Source: Olivibacter jilunii
Lineage (GTDB): Bacteria > Bacteroidota > Bacteroidia > Sphingobacteriales > Sphingobacteriaceae
Length of the DNA: 64,000 nt
Reading direction: 5' to 3'
Assembly (NCBI RefSeq): GCF_900607235.1
Contig: NZ_LR027848.1
Coordinates: 1,043,241 to 1,107,240, forward strand
Under the pieces are notes generated by a model, which was given only the letters and a program-made list of their open reading frames with translations, was not told the origin of the DNA and made no database searches. Shown in pieces: positions 26,356 to 34,253 of this stretch (the first letter of the stretch is position 1; each line of letters starts with the position of its first letter). The position numbers and the translations under genes are program-made.

Positions 26356-28350
26356 ATGAAAACAAATAAATTTGATATAAAAATAACACTTCTCTGTTTT
26401 TTGACTATCCTAATCGTAGGATGTAATAAGCATTTGGATATTGCGCCGCAGGCAGCAGTATCGCCGGAGAACTATTTTAATGAAGAAAGCCATCTTAGTG
26501 CTTATACAATAGCGCGTTATCAAGATGTTTTCAGAACTACTGATGGATCAGGTGGTGCCGGGCTCTATTTAGATGATGCGACTACCGACAATATGACGAA
26601 TCGAGGCAGCAATAACCGGTTTTTGCCAGGGCAATGGCGCGTAGGTGCTACAGGTGGTGGCTGGTCTTTTGGGACAATTTTTCAATTGAATTATTTTTTA
26701 CAGACCGCCTTGGCAAAAGTAGAGGCAGGAGCGGTTATGGGCAATGTTAATAACATCAATCATTATATAGGCGAAGCATATTTAATGCGAGCATTTGTCT
26801 ATTTCGGAAGGTTAATGGAAATGGGAGATTTTCCCATTATTACGGAGGTGCTACCCGATCAACAAGCTGCGTTGGTAGAAGCAAGCAAACGAAGGCCACG
26901 TAATGAGGTCGCGCGTTTTATTCTCAGTGATCTTGATAAGGCTGCCGAACTATTGTTAACCGTTCCTCCAGTTGGTGGGCGAACCCGGATATCAAAAGAT
27001 CTGGCTTACTTAGTCAAGTCTAGAGTGGCATTATTTGAAGCAACATGGTTAAAATATCATCAGGGAACTGTTTTAGTACCTAACGGTCCGAATTGGCCTG
27101 GAGCGACTAAGGACTATAATAGAGGCTATCAATTTCCTACAGGAAGTATAACCAATGAGATTGATTTTTTCTTGGGAGAAGCAATGGCGGCAGCAAAGAT
27201 TGTAGCAGATGCTCATGCCTTGACGGTTAATTCGATGCATATTAAACAAGGTGTTTCCGATCCTAGTAATCCTTATTTTGAGATGTTTAACTCTGAAAAT
27301 CTCGCTGCGTATGATGAAGTGCTGCTGTGGAGAGATTTTGATTTGACATTAGGTGTTGTACAATATTGGAATCACTATATATACTATGGTAATGGCTACG
27401 GATATACCCGTCAGTTTGTTGATAATTTTTTGATGGGAAATGGTTTGCCTATATATGCTGCCGCTTCCGGGTATGAGGGTGACGATTTTGTGGGTAATGT
27501 AAAAGTAAATAGAGACTGGAGGCTTAAGTTATTTATGCGTGCTCCGGGGGAAACCAAAGCGTTTATAAACCTACCCACGGGATCCTCACCGGAAGTGGAG
27601 CCAACGGTTCCTAATATAGACCTTGCTAGCAGGTTTTTGGAGGGTACAGGTTATTCTATCAAAAAAGGTTTGTCTTATGACAATAATATGCAATCTATCG
27701 TTGGGCGTGATGTGACTGCCATCGTATGTTTTAGAGCTGCGGAGGCTTATCTTAATTACATTGAAGCTTGCTTTGAGAAGAATGGTGGGCTTGATGGTAG
27801 CGCTGTTAGTTATTGGCAAGCTATAAGAAATCGAGCTGGAGTAAATCCCGATTTCAATGTAACTGTCGCGGCAACGGATATGAGTAAAGAAGGATTGAAC
27901 GACTGGGGTGCATATTCGCATGGTAACTTAATAAACCCTACACTTTATAATATACGCCGTGAAAGAAGAGCTGAACTCATGGTAGAGGGGCTACGTTATA
28001 TGGATTTGATACGTTGGCGGGCAATGGATCAGCTAAACGGGTTTAAGATAGAGGGAATCAAGGTTTGGGGACCAATGAAGGATATATATGGCAGTAGATT
28101 AAAATATGGAGGAACGACTACCAATACGGTCTCTGATCCGTCGCTGAGCCGTTATCTCAGGGTACATCAAATATCGCCTAACAATCAGTTCTATAATGGG
28201 TATTTTTTCACAGAAGCACATTATTTAAGTCCTATCGCTACCGAGCATTTTCTGATTTCTTCGTCCGATGGTCAGTCAACGGAGACCTCACCTATTTATC
28301 AAAATCCGGGATGGCCCGTTACAGCTGGCGCGGGGCCTATTGGCTATTAA
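26356..28350 (+). CDS. SusD/RagB-family outer-membrane lipoprotein
   Basis: A 664-residue surface glycan-binding lipoprotein. The lipobox LIVGC is near 19-23 and the mature part begins CNKHLDIAPQ. The N-terminal helical region includes NHYIGEAYLMRAFVYFGRLMEMGDFPII, the SusD TPR-like signature. The C-terminal half has NIRRERRAELMVEGLRYMDLIRW, also diagnostic. It is longer than classical SusD (about 550 residues), which suggests extra loops for substrate contact. It acts as the lid of the SusC channel encoded just upstream. Confidence 0.94.
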   Translation: MKTNKFDIKITLLCFLTILIVGCNKHLDIAPQAAVSPENYFNEESHLSAYTIARYQDVFRTTDGSGGAGLYLDDATTDNMTNRGSNNRFLPGQWRVGATGGGWSFGTIFQLNYFLQTALAKVEAGAVMGNVNNINHYIGEAYLMRAFVYFGRLMEMGDFPIITEVLPDQQAALVEASKRRPRNEVARFILSDLDKAAELLLTVPPVGGRTRISKDLAYLVKSRVALFEATWLKYHQGTVLVPNGPNWPGATKDYNRGYQFPTGSITNEIDFFLGEAMAAAKIVADAHALTVNSMHIKQGVSDPSNPYFEMFNSENLAAYDEVLLWRDFDLTLGVVQYWNHYIYYGNGYGYTRQFVDNFLMGNGLPIYAAASGYEGDDFVGNVKVNRDWRLKLFMRAPGETKAFINLPTGSSPEVEPTVPNIDLASRFLEGTGYSIKKGLSYDNNMQSIVGRDVTAIVCFRAAEAYLNYIEACFEKNGGLDGSAVSYWQAIRNRAGVNPDFNVTVAATDMSKEGLNDWGAYSHGNLINPTLYNIRRERRAELMVEGLRYMDLIRWRAMDQLNGFKIEGIKVWGPMKDIYGSRLKYGGTTTNTVSDPSLSRYLRVHQISPNNQFYNGYFFTEAHYLSPIATEHFLISSSDGQSTETSPIYQNPGWPVTAGAGPIGY

Positions 28351-28435
28351 AATAAGAACTCCGCCAAATAGATTTTTAAATTTAGTACTAATAATAAACT
28401 GGTAACGATAAACCAAGATACAAAACTGACATAGA

Positions 28436-29299
28436 ATGAATAATTATATAGAACTTTTAGCCATCATATTTACAATTAGTTTTTCCTCTGTTTTTGCGCA
28501 ACGTGTCGTAAATGATCATGTAGGAAAATATGAAAAGGAGGGATACCATCTAGTTTGGTCGGACGAGTTTGACCAGACCGGAGTACCCGATACGGCTAAC
28601 TGGAAATTCGAGGAAGGCTTTGTCAGGAACAAAGAGAAACAGTGGTATCAAAAAGACAACGCTTGGTGCGATGGCGGGTTATTGATTATTGAAGCACGTA
28701 AAGAAGACAAAGCCAATCCGAATTATAATGCGGATAGCAAGCAATGGAGCGAAAGCAGATCAAAAATAACGCATACTTCTTCCTCAATCAATACCCGCGG
28801 TTTGCATAGCTGGCAATATGGCCGTTTTGAAATGAGAGGACGAATTAATATCAGTGCCGGACTTTGGCCTGCTTTTTGGACTTTAGGCATTTCAAAGCAA
28901 TGGCCATCTAATGGTGAGATTGATATCATGGAATACTACAAAGGTAATATCCTTGCCAATATTGCTTGCGGCACCGATCAGCCCTACCAGGCGAAATGGT
29001 ATAGTAAAACAAAAGCGGTAAAAGAATTAGGGGGCAAAAAGTGGGCATCAGAATTCCACGTGTGGCGAATGGATTGGGATGAAGAAGCAATTGCTTTATA
29101 CGTAGACGATATCCTATTGAATAAGGTTCCATTGGACGAATTGGTGAATCGAGATGGCTCGGGCTTTAACCCATTTAAGCAGCCTCATTATATCCTGCTG
29201 AATCTGGCGATGGGCGGGATCAATGGAGGAGATTTAGGAAATACCCAATTCCCTAATCGTTTTGTAGTCGATTATGTACGAGTTTATCAAAAAAAGTGA
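28436..29299 (+). CDS. Glycoside hydrolase family 16 beta-glucanase
   Basis: A 287-residue secreted enzyme with a signal peptide (about 1-21, ending SVFAQ). The GH16 active-site pattern ExDxxE is E161-I-D163-I-M-E166 within NGEIDIMEYY. Other family segments are WSDEFDQTG (43-51), YGRFEMRGRI and AGLWPAFWTLG (141-151). GH16 members hydrolyse beta-1,3- or mixed-linkage beta-1,3/1,4-glucans such as laminarin and lichenan, or in other branches agar and carrageenan. A laminarinase/lichenase role is preferred because the sequence resembles the beta-glucanase group. It is the only glycosidase of this locus, so further breakdown must be encoded elsewhere. A short stem follows the stop without a T-run. 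Confidence 0.9.
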   Translation: MNNYIELLAIIFTISFSSVFAQRVVNDHVGKYEKEGYHLVWSDEFDQTGVPDTANWKFEEGFVRNKEKQWYQKDNAWCDGGLLIIEARKEDKANPNYNADSKQWSESRSKITHTSSSINTRGLHSWQYGRFEMRGRINISAGLWPAFWTLGISKQWPSNGEIDIMEYYKGNILANIACGTDQPYQAKWYSKTKAVKELGGKKWASEFHVWRMDWDEEAIALYVDDILLNKVPLDELVNRDGSGFNPFKQPHYILLNLAMGGINGGDLGNTQFPNRFVVDYVRVYQKK

Positions 29300-29490
29300 A
29301 TTTATCGCTTCACGATAAAAGATAAAGCAACATCATGGCGGTGCCCGACTTGAAATGTTGAAGCGATATCTTAGCTTTATTGGCTTCGGTATTGATACAG
29401 GCGGATTCGTGCTAAATAGATTTAATAAATGAACGAATAATTTATTCGGTTAGGCTTAAAAGATAAAACCAGCCACCTGTGGACCGCCGC

Positions 29491-31074
29491 CTATAAATAA
29501 ATCGTTCGCTCAATGCCGATCTGCTCCAAAAAGTAGGTATCGTGTGATACTACAATCAGCGTGCCCCTATACTCCTTGATCGCTATGGTTAATATCTCAA
29601 TATTTTGGATGTCCAGGTTATTGGTTGGCTCATCAAGTATAATTACATCCGGAGAATTGTTGCCTAGATTAAGGCAACACAGTATCAATCGCATCCTTTC
29701 GCCACCACTTAAGGTGCTACAAGGCTTGTTCCAATCATCTTTTGTAAATAAAAAGCGATTGAGACGAACCTTAACTTCGTGCTCCTCGAGGGCAGCTTCG
29801 TTATATCTTTGTGCTTGTTCATATACCGTGAGCTCATTCCGGATTAGTGAGTAATCTTGATCTATGTAAATTGCCTTGTTGATCGCTCGCCAAGTGTTAC
29901 CCAAAGAAGGACTTAATTGTCCCAAAATAATATTGATTAAAGTCGTTTTTCCTGAACCATTCGAACCCGCTAGGTTAATGCGCTCCCCGCTGGCGATCTG
30001 AAAGCTTAAATTTTTTCTCCAAAGTTGATGCTCCTTGTAAGCGAAGTTGATATCGACGGCCGTAAATAGTAATTTACCTTTATGCAGCACAGAATCTTCG
30101 AAACCAAGCTTTATTTTATCTAGGTCGGCTACAGCCGAACGTAAGGTGTGTAACTCTTGCGAAATACCGTCGATTTTCTCTGTGTGTACGCTTTTAATTT
30201 TGGAACTGCTCTTCTCCGCATTGTTTCTTAATGTATTCATCATAATGCGCGCAATACCTGCTTTTTCCTGTTTCTTCTTTCCACGCGCATCCAATTTCTG
30301 TTGTCTTTCTATAGTTTCCCGTTCGCGCTCTTTAGCTTTACGTAGCGCTTTCTCCTTACTTTTGATATCCTGATTTAACGCTATCGTTTCTGTATTCTTC
30401 TGATCGATATAAAAATCGTAATTCCCTCCGTATACAGCGATACCTTGTTTATTCAATTCGCAAACCGTATTCAACAAGTTCAATAGTGTTCTGTCATGGC
30501 TTACTATAAGCAGCGTGCTCGAAGTGGATTCGATAAACTCATAAAGTAATTTTCGACTTACAGCATCTAAATGATTGCTGGGTTCGTCGAGCAGTATGAA
30601 ATCTGGTTGGTGAATGGAGATTCCTGCTAGGAAAACTTTTGTTCGCTGTCCGCCACTTAAAGTATCCATCCCTTGTTCCAAGTTTAAGTCTTTGAGCTGC
30701 CAGCGATCCAAAGCCTCTCTACAACGTTCATCGATGGTCCAGTCGTCAGCTAACAAATCCATCAGTTCTTCCGTAGCTCGCCCTTCTAGTATCTCTCTTA
30801 AGGCATGTAGTTTTTCTTCGACACGCAAAGCCTGGGCAATAGTCAGGTGATTGAATTGTCCAAAGATCTGAGGAACGTAATAAGGTCTTGTGACCGTCAT
30901 CACCTCTCCGGTAGCTTTCAGTTCGCCGCTGATAATTTTAAGTAACGTAGATTTTCCGGAACCGTTATTACCGATCAAGGCGATTTTATCGTGATTGTTT
31001 ACCGTCAGATTAATGTTATCAAACAGCAATTCTTTGTCCGGATGTATATAGGAAACATTTCGTAGGATAAGCAT
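29491..31074 (-). CDS. ABC-F family ATPase (translation factor or ribosome-protection type)
   Basis: Started at ATG 31074 (MLILRNVSYIHPDKELLF) the protein has 527 residues; an upstream TTG at 31098 is ignored. It has two ABC domains and no membrane segment. Walker A motifs are GNNGSGKST and AGSNGSGKTT, signatures LSGGQRTKVFLA and LSGGERMRLIL, and Walker B motifs LLDEPSNHLD and LDEPTNNLD. A charged helical linker of about 80 residues (KSKEKALRKAKERERETIERQQ) joins them. ABC-F proteins act at the ribosomal E-site and some give resistance to macrolides, lincosamides or pleuromutilins. It is monocistronic, with a roughly 110-nt leader that holds a small ORF. Confidence 0.9.
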   Translation of the reverse strand: MLILRNVSYIHPDKELLFDNINLTVNNHDKIALIGNNGSGKSTLLKIISGELKATGEVMTVTRPYYVPQIFGQFNHLTIAQALRVEEKLHALREILEGRATEELMDLLADDWTIDERCREALDRWQLKDLNLEQGMDTLSGGQRTKVFLAGISIHQPDFILLDEPSNHLDAVSRKLLYEFIESTSSTLLIVSHDRTLLNLLNTVCELNKQGIAVYGGNYDFYIDQKNTETIALNQDIKSKEKALRKAKERERETIERQQKLDARGKKKQEKAGIARIMMNTLRNNAEKSSSKIKSVHTEKIDGISQELHTLRSAVADLDKIKLGFEDSVLHKGKLLFTAVDINFAYKEHQLWRKNLSFQIASGERINLAGSNGSGKTTLINIILGQLSPSLGNTWRAINKAIYIDQDYSLIRNELTVYEQAQRYNEAALEEHEVKVRLNRFLFTKDDWNKPCSTLSGGERMRLILCCLNLGNNSPDVIILDEPTNNLDIQNIEILTIAIKEYRGTLIVVSHDTYFLEQIGIERTIYL

Positions 31075-31109
31075 GAATTTCTTTCTTAAAGGGTACAAGC
31101 ATAGACCTG

Positions 31110-31137
31110 GTTGCTATTATTGGCAACGCATGTTCAT
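31110..31137 (-). promoter_or_regulatory. Possible leader peptide and hairpin before the ABC-F gene
   Basis: In the leader of the ABC-F gene a 6-codon ORF (MNMRCQ, ATG 31137 to stop 31117) overlaps a 5-bp hairpin GTTGC/GCAAC (31127-31123 with 31114-31110). Short leader peptides with hairpins control several ABC-F resistance genes by ribosome stalling. The stem is weak, so this is tentative. Confidence 0.35.
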
Positions 31138-31191
31138 TTGTTATTGAAAGAAATTAAATCCTACATTTAATGCCTTGTATGGTTTATGATG

Positions 31192-31199
31192 CAAATATA
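31192..31199 (-). promoter_or_regulatory. -7 element of the ABC-F gene
   Basis: Read on the minus strand this is TATATTTG, a full match to TAnnTTTG. It predicts a start near 31185 and a 5' leader of about 110 nt. Confidence 0.55.
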
Positions 31200-31315
31200 T
31201 AATTTTTGTAATGACTATAAAAGTACATTCTTTCTAAGCCAAAGTGTCATGCCGGAAAAATAACCCTGATCTAGCCTGATTGAGCAAAAAGATCGCGTGA
31301 AGGCTTGGACGTGTC

Positions 31316-31984
31316 TTAGTATTCTCCAACCGAGATAGCTTGCTCTTCGAAAATTTGAATTAGTCGTTCACTCCAGATTTCAAGTTCACGCTCACGATCC
31401 GCTGGCGATAACCTTGCAGGGCCGTAGACGACGTGAGGAGACAGTACCTCGAAACCGGTAAATTCAAAAATCCCCCGATGAAGCGGACGCAGGATTCCTG
31501 CAAGATCCCCGTTAAAACCACCTTTTAGATAATCGCTCTTACCGCCGCCTGTAGTAAGCGATAGTAAAGCCTTTTTATTACTAAAGACGCCCTTTTCATA
31601 AATGCGACCGTTCCCATAGAAGCGTCCCATAGCAAATACACGGTCCACCCATCCCTTTAAAATAGCAGGTACACTAAACCACCAAAGCGGAAATTGCCAG
31701 ATCATCAAGTCACACCATTCAACCTTTTGTTGTTCTGCCTCAATGTCGTCAGCAAAGCCGTTTGTTTTCGTGGCATGGACTTCCTCTAATTGCTGTTTAT
31801 AAAATTCCGGATTGTGAACGCTGACAAAATTGCTTCGATCTGAGATAGCGTTAAAACACATTTCGTATAAATCAGATACCTTTACTTCATGCCCAGCTTT
31901 GGTAAGGGTATCGATGGCCATTTTAAACAAGGCTCCGTTCATGCTTTGAGGTTCCGGATGTGCATATACAATGAGAATTTTCAT
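31316..31984 (-). CDS. NAD(P)H dehydrogenase (quinone), flavodoxin-like fold
   Basis: A 222-residue flavoprotein of the NQO1/MdaB-type family. It opens with KILIVYAHPEPQSMNGALF (FMN/FAD phosphate loop) and has DLMIWQFPLWWFSVPAILKGWVDRV near 92-116, the diagnostic segment. The later part contains ALLSLTTGGG. These cytoplasmic enzymes reduce quinones by two electrons and protect against redox-cycling compounds. It is divergent from an HxlR regulator with 117 bp between, a common pairing in which the regulator senses quinones or reactive aldehydes. Confidence 0.88.
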   Translation of the reverse strand: MKILIVYAHPEPQSMNGALFKMAIDTLTKAGHEVKVSDLYEMCFNAISDRSNFVSVHNPEFYKQQLEEVHATKTNGFADDIEAEQQKVEWCDLMIWQFPLWWFSVPAILKGWVDRVFAMGRFYGNGRIYEKGVFSNKKALLSLTTGGGKSDYLKGGFNGDLAGILRPLHRGIFEFTGFEVLSPHVVYGPARLSPADRERELEIWSERLIQIFEEQAISVGEY

Positions 31985-32037
31985 ACAAATAATATTTATG
32001 TTTTAATAAAGCGTCGACAAAATTATTGGCTGATCCT

Positions 32038-32045
32038 TATATTTG
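32038..32045 (+). promoter_or_regulatory. -7 element of the HxlR gene
   Basis: TATATTTG fits TAnnTTTG, about 57 bp before the HxlR start. An inverted repeat TTTGT-N9-ACAAA follows at about 32063-32081 and could be an autoregulatory operator. Confidence 0.45.
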
Positions 32046-32101
32046 CCAGTATGCAGCCCTTTGTATGAGGCACACAAAATTGTAAGTAATGAGTTTGCAT
32101 A

Positions 32102-32473
32102 ATGAGTAAGAGAAAGCCTACATCCACCAATAGCATTAACCGAGAAAAGTTGATAGACTTTTGCGGGATGATGTATGCGGTTGATATGTTGGGAGGACGA
32201 TGGAAGCTGATCATTCTATATAAACTTGAAAAAAAGACACTACGTTTTAGTGAGCTAAAAAAAATTATTCCCGGCATTACCGATCGTATGTTGACTTTGC
32301 ATTTACAGGAACTGGAAAGAGATGGATTGGTCGAACGTACAGTTTACGCAGAGGTCCCGCCTCGGGTCGACTATCGACTCACAGCAAGCGCGCAAGCGCT
32401 TATCCCCATTTGGCAACAACTCGAACAATGGGGAGTGGCGCACAAACAATGCAGAGAAGAACGAGATTCTTAG
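32102..32473 (+). CDS. HxlR-family transcriptional regulator
   Basis: A 123-residue winged-helix protein. The HxlR core is seen as MLGGRWKLIILYKLEKKTLRFSELKKIIPGIT (about 29-60), followed by MLTLHLQELERDGLVERTVY and PPRVDYRLT, the wing. A cysteine at residue 21 (DFCGMMYA) sits at the position where redox- or quinone-sensing HxlR members carry their reactive Cys. It is divergent from the quinone reductase gene, so it probably represses or activates it. Family certain, target inferred. Confidence 0.9.
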   Translation: MSKRKPTSTNSINREKLIDFCGMMYAVDMLGGRWKLIILYKLEKKTLRFSELKKIIPGITDRMLTLHLQELERDGLVERTVYAEVPPRVDYRLTASAQALIPIWQQLEQWGVAHKQCREERDS

Positions 32474-32507
32474 CTTAAGATTTAACGTTACCATAATATA
32501 GACCCCT

Positions 32508-32515
32508 TATCTTTG
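32508..32515 (+). promoter_or_regulatory. -7 element of the sigma-factor operon
   Basis: TATCTTTG fits TAnnTTTG and lies 18 bp before the sigma-factor ATG. A very short leader of about 11 nt is predicted. Confidence 0.5.
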
Positions 32516-32532
32516 CTATAAGAGTTAATTGA

Positions 32533-33132
32533 ATGCAACCTGTCCTGGAAACATGCGAAAAGGCCTTAATCGAAAGCATGCGGAACGATGACGCCGCTGC
32601 TTTTGAGCAGCTCTTCGAACGATATTGGGAGCATCTTTATCAGCGAGCTTATTATAGGCTCCGAAGACGGGAACTGGCCGAAGACCTTGTACAAGATGTT
32701 TTTGCTGATTTTTGGATTCAACGGCACAATTTACAGATTCAAAGCGATCTCGGAGGCTATCTCGGCGCTATGCTTAAATATAAAATTATTCGTTGGGCAA
32801 GCCAACAAGAACGCGAGGAGGAATTGCATGCGCACTTATTTCAGCGAATGGAAGAGATCGAAGACGGCGTTATTAGTCTTCTAGAAGTTGCATCCCTACA
32901 ACAAACCATAAATGAGGCAGTGCGAGCCTTTCCGGAGAACATGCGGAGCGTTTTTCTGCTGCGTATGCAAGACTATACGATAGGTGAGATAGCCGAAGCA
33001 TTGCAACTAGCCGACCAAACCATTCGAAACAACCACACGGAAGCACTGCGACGGTTGAAAACCAAACTCATTGAGTCGCATCCCCATTTGCCTATTTATT
33101 CTTTACTGACAATCCTGTTTACAAAAACTTAA
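32533..33132 (+). CDS. ECF-type RNA polymerase sigma-70 factor (FecI-like)
   Basis: A 199-residue extracytoplasmic-function sigma factor. Region 2 is LFERYWEHLYQRAYYRLRRRELAEDLVQDVFADFW (about 28-62). Region 4 is PENMRSVFLLRMQDYTIGEIAEALQLADQTIRNNHTEALRRLK (about 136-178). It is followed by a FecR anti-sigma gene and an STN-containing SusC. In Bacteroidota this trio forms a trans-envelope loop in which substrate binding at the outer membrane frees the sigma factor. It should direct transcription of the locus that ends at 41130. Confidence 0.92.
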   Translation: MQPVLETCEKALIESMRNDDAAAFEQLFERYWEHLYQRAYYRLRRRELAEDLVQDVFADFWIQRHNLQIQSDLGGYLGAMLKYKIIRWASQQEREEELHAHLFQRMEEIEDGVISLLEVASLQQTINEAVRAFPENMRSVFLLRMQDYTIGEIAEALQLADQTIRNNHTEALRRLKTKLIESHPHLPIYSLLTILFTKT

Positions 33133-33200
33133 CAATTTAACCATCTTTTCTTGAAGTATAGATCGTGCACTTTATACACTATAGTATAAAATCAGCAGGT

Positions 33201-34184
33201 GTGAAATTTAGTGTATATAAAGATTTATTGAAAAGATATCATGCAGGTGAGAGCACCAAAGTGGAGCGGCAGCTTGTAGACATATGGTACGATTCATTTG
33301 AAGAGGAGAGAGCGGTGGCGGAAGTTCGCCCCGGCGAAGAAGAAAAGTTACGTGTAAAAGAACGTTTGAGAAAACATATTGACGCGAATAAGCAGGAAGA
33401 GCCAAAGCTTAAACGTAATAAGCAAAAACGTCTTGCACCGTGGTTGAGAGTCGCGGCGGCAGTTATCATGCTGATCCTCGGAATCACTTGGTTCAAGCCT
33501 ACTGATTTTGGTCTACCGTCCCGTAAATACCGTACCAAAGAGCCGATTGTAATGCACTTTTCTACCAACTCGGGAGAATATAAAACAGTAAAACTTTCGG
33601 ACGGCTCTGTCGTGACGTTAAATGCTAATTCGTCATTGGTGTTGAAAGATGGTTATGGAGAAAAACAACGTTTTGTTCAGTTGCGAGGGGAGGCATTTTT
33701 TGAAATCCGGCCACTTGCTGATCGCCCTTTCTGGGTACAAACGGATGAGTTGTTTATACAGGTTTTAGGTACATCTTTTAACGTAAAAGCGTATGATTAC
33801 AGGCCTAAAGCAGAAATAACAGTTAGCACCGGTCGTGTACAGGTAAGCAGTGAAAATAAGGGGCAATCATTGCTATTGCATAGAGGTGACGGATATATAT
33901 ATGATCGGGCAAATAAGCAATTCAGAAAGAAAGCTGTTCCCGCTACGCTGGCTTGGCGCGGCGGGTCAATATCCTTAGCGCAGGTGTCTTTTTCAGAGCT
34001 GGCGCTGTGTTTTCGCGATGTCTATGGGATATCCTTGATCAGTACCGACGCAACTGTGCTAAATCATCGGTACACGCTCAAACTGAAGTATGAACGGAGT
34101 GCTTCACAAACATTGGAGATTATCTGCCATATGTTGAACAAACAATACAGAAAGGAGGCGAATGGATCCTTGAATATCTTCTAA
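33201..34184 (+). CDS. FecR-family anti-sigma factor
   Basis: A single-pass inner-membrane protein. GTG 33201 (KFSVYKDLLKRYHAGESTKVE) gives 327 residues; another GTG at 33165 would add 12. The N-terminal DUF4880-like cytoplasmic part binds the sigma factor. A span APWLRVAAAVIMLILGITWF lies near 88-107. The periplasmic FecR domain has VKLSDGSVVTLNANSSL and FWVQTDELFIQVLGTSFNVKAY. The C-terminal STN-like part ends in ICHMLNKQYRKEANGSLNIF. It lies between the sigma factor and the STN-SusC gene, and relays the transporter signal. Confidence 0.9.
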   Translation: MKFSVYKDLLKRYHAGESTKVERQLVDIWYDSFEEERAVAEVRPGEEEKLRVKERLRKHIDANKQEEPKLKRNKQKRLAPWLRVAAAVIMLILGITWFKPTDFGLPSRKYRTKEPIVMHFSTNSGEYKTVKLSDGSVVTLNANSSLVLKDGYGEKQRFVQLRGEAFFEIRPLADRPFWVQTDELFIQVLGTSFNVKAYDYRPKAEITVSTGRVQVSSENKGQSLLLHRGDGYIYDRANKQFRKKAVPATLAWRGGSISLAQVSFSELALCFRDVYGISLISTDATVLNHRYTLKLKYERSASQTLEIICHMLNKQYRKEANGSLNIF

Positions 34185-34253
34185 TACATTAAGGATAGCT
34201 TCCGTAAAGGAAGTAATATCAATCAATCTTTAAAAATTCAACCCTTAACTCAA

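Noticed and set aside
29301-29319. 7-bp stem TTTATCG/CGATAAA after the GH16 gene
   Set aside because: It overlaps a second weak pairing and has no T-run, so I do not call it a terminator.
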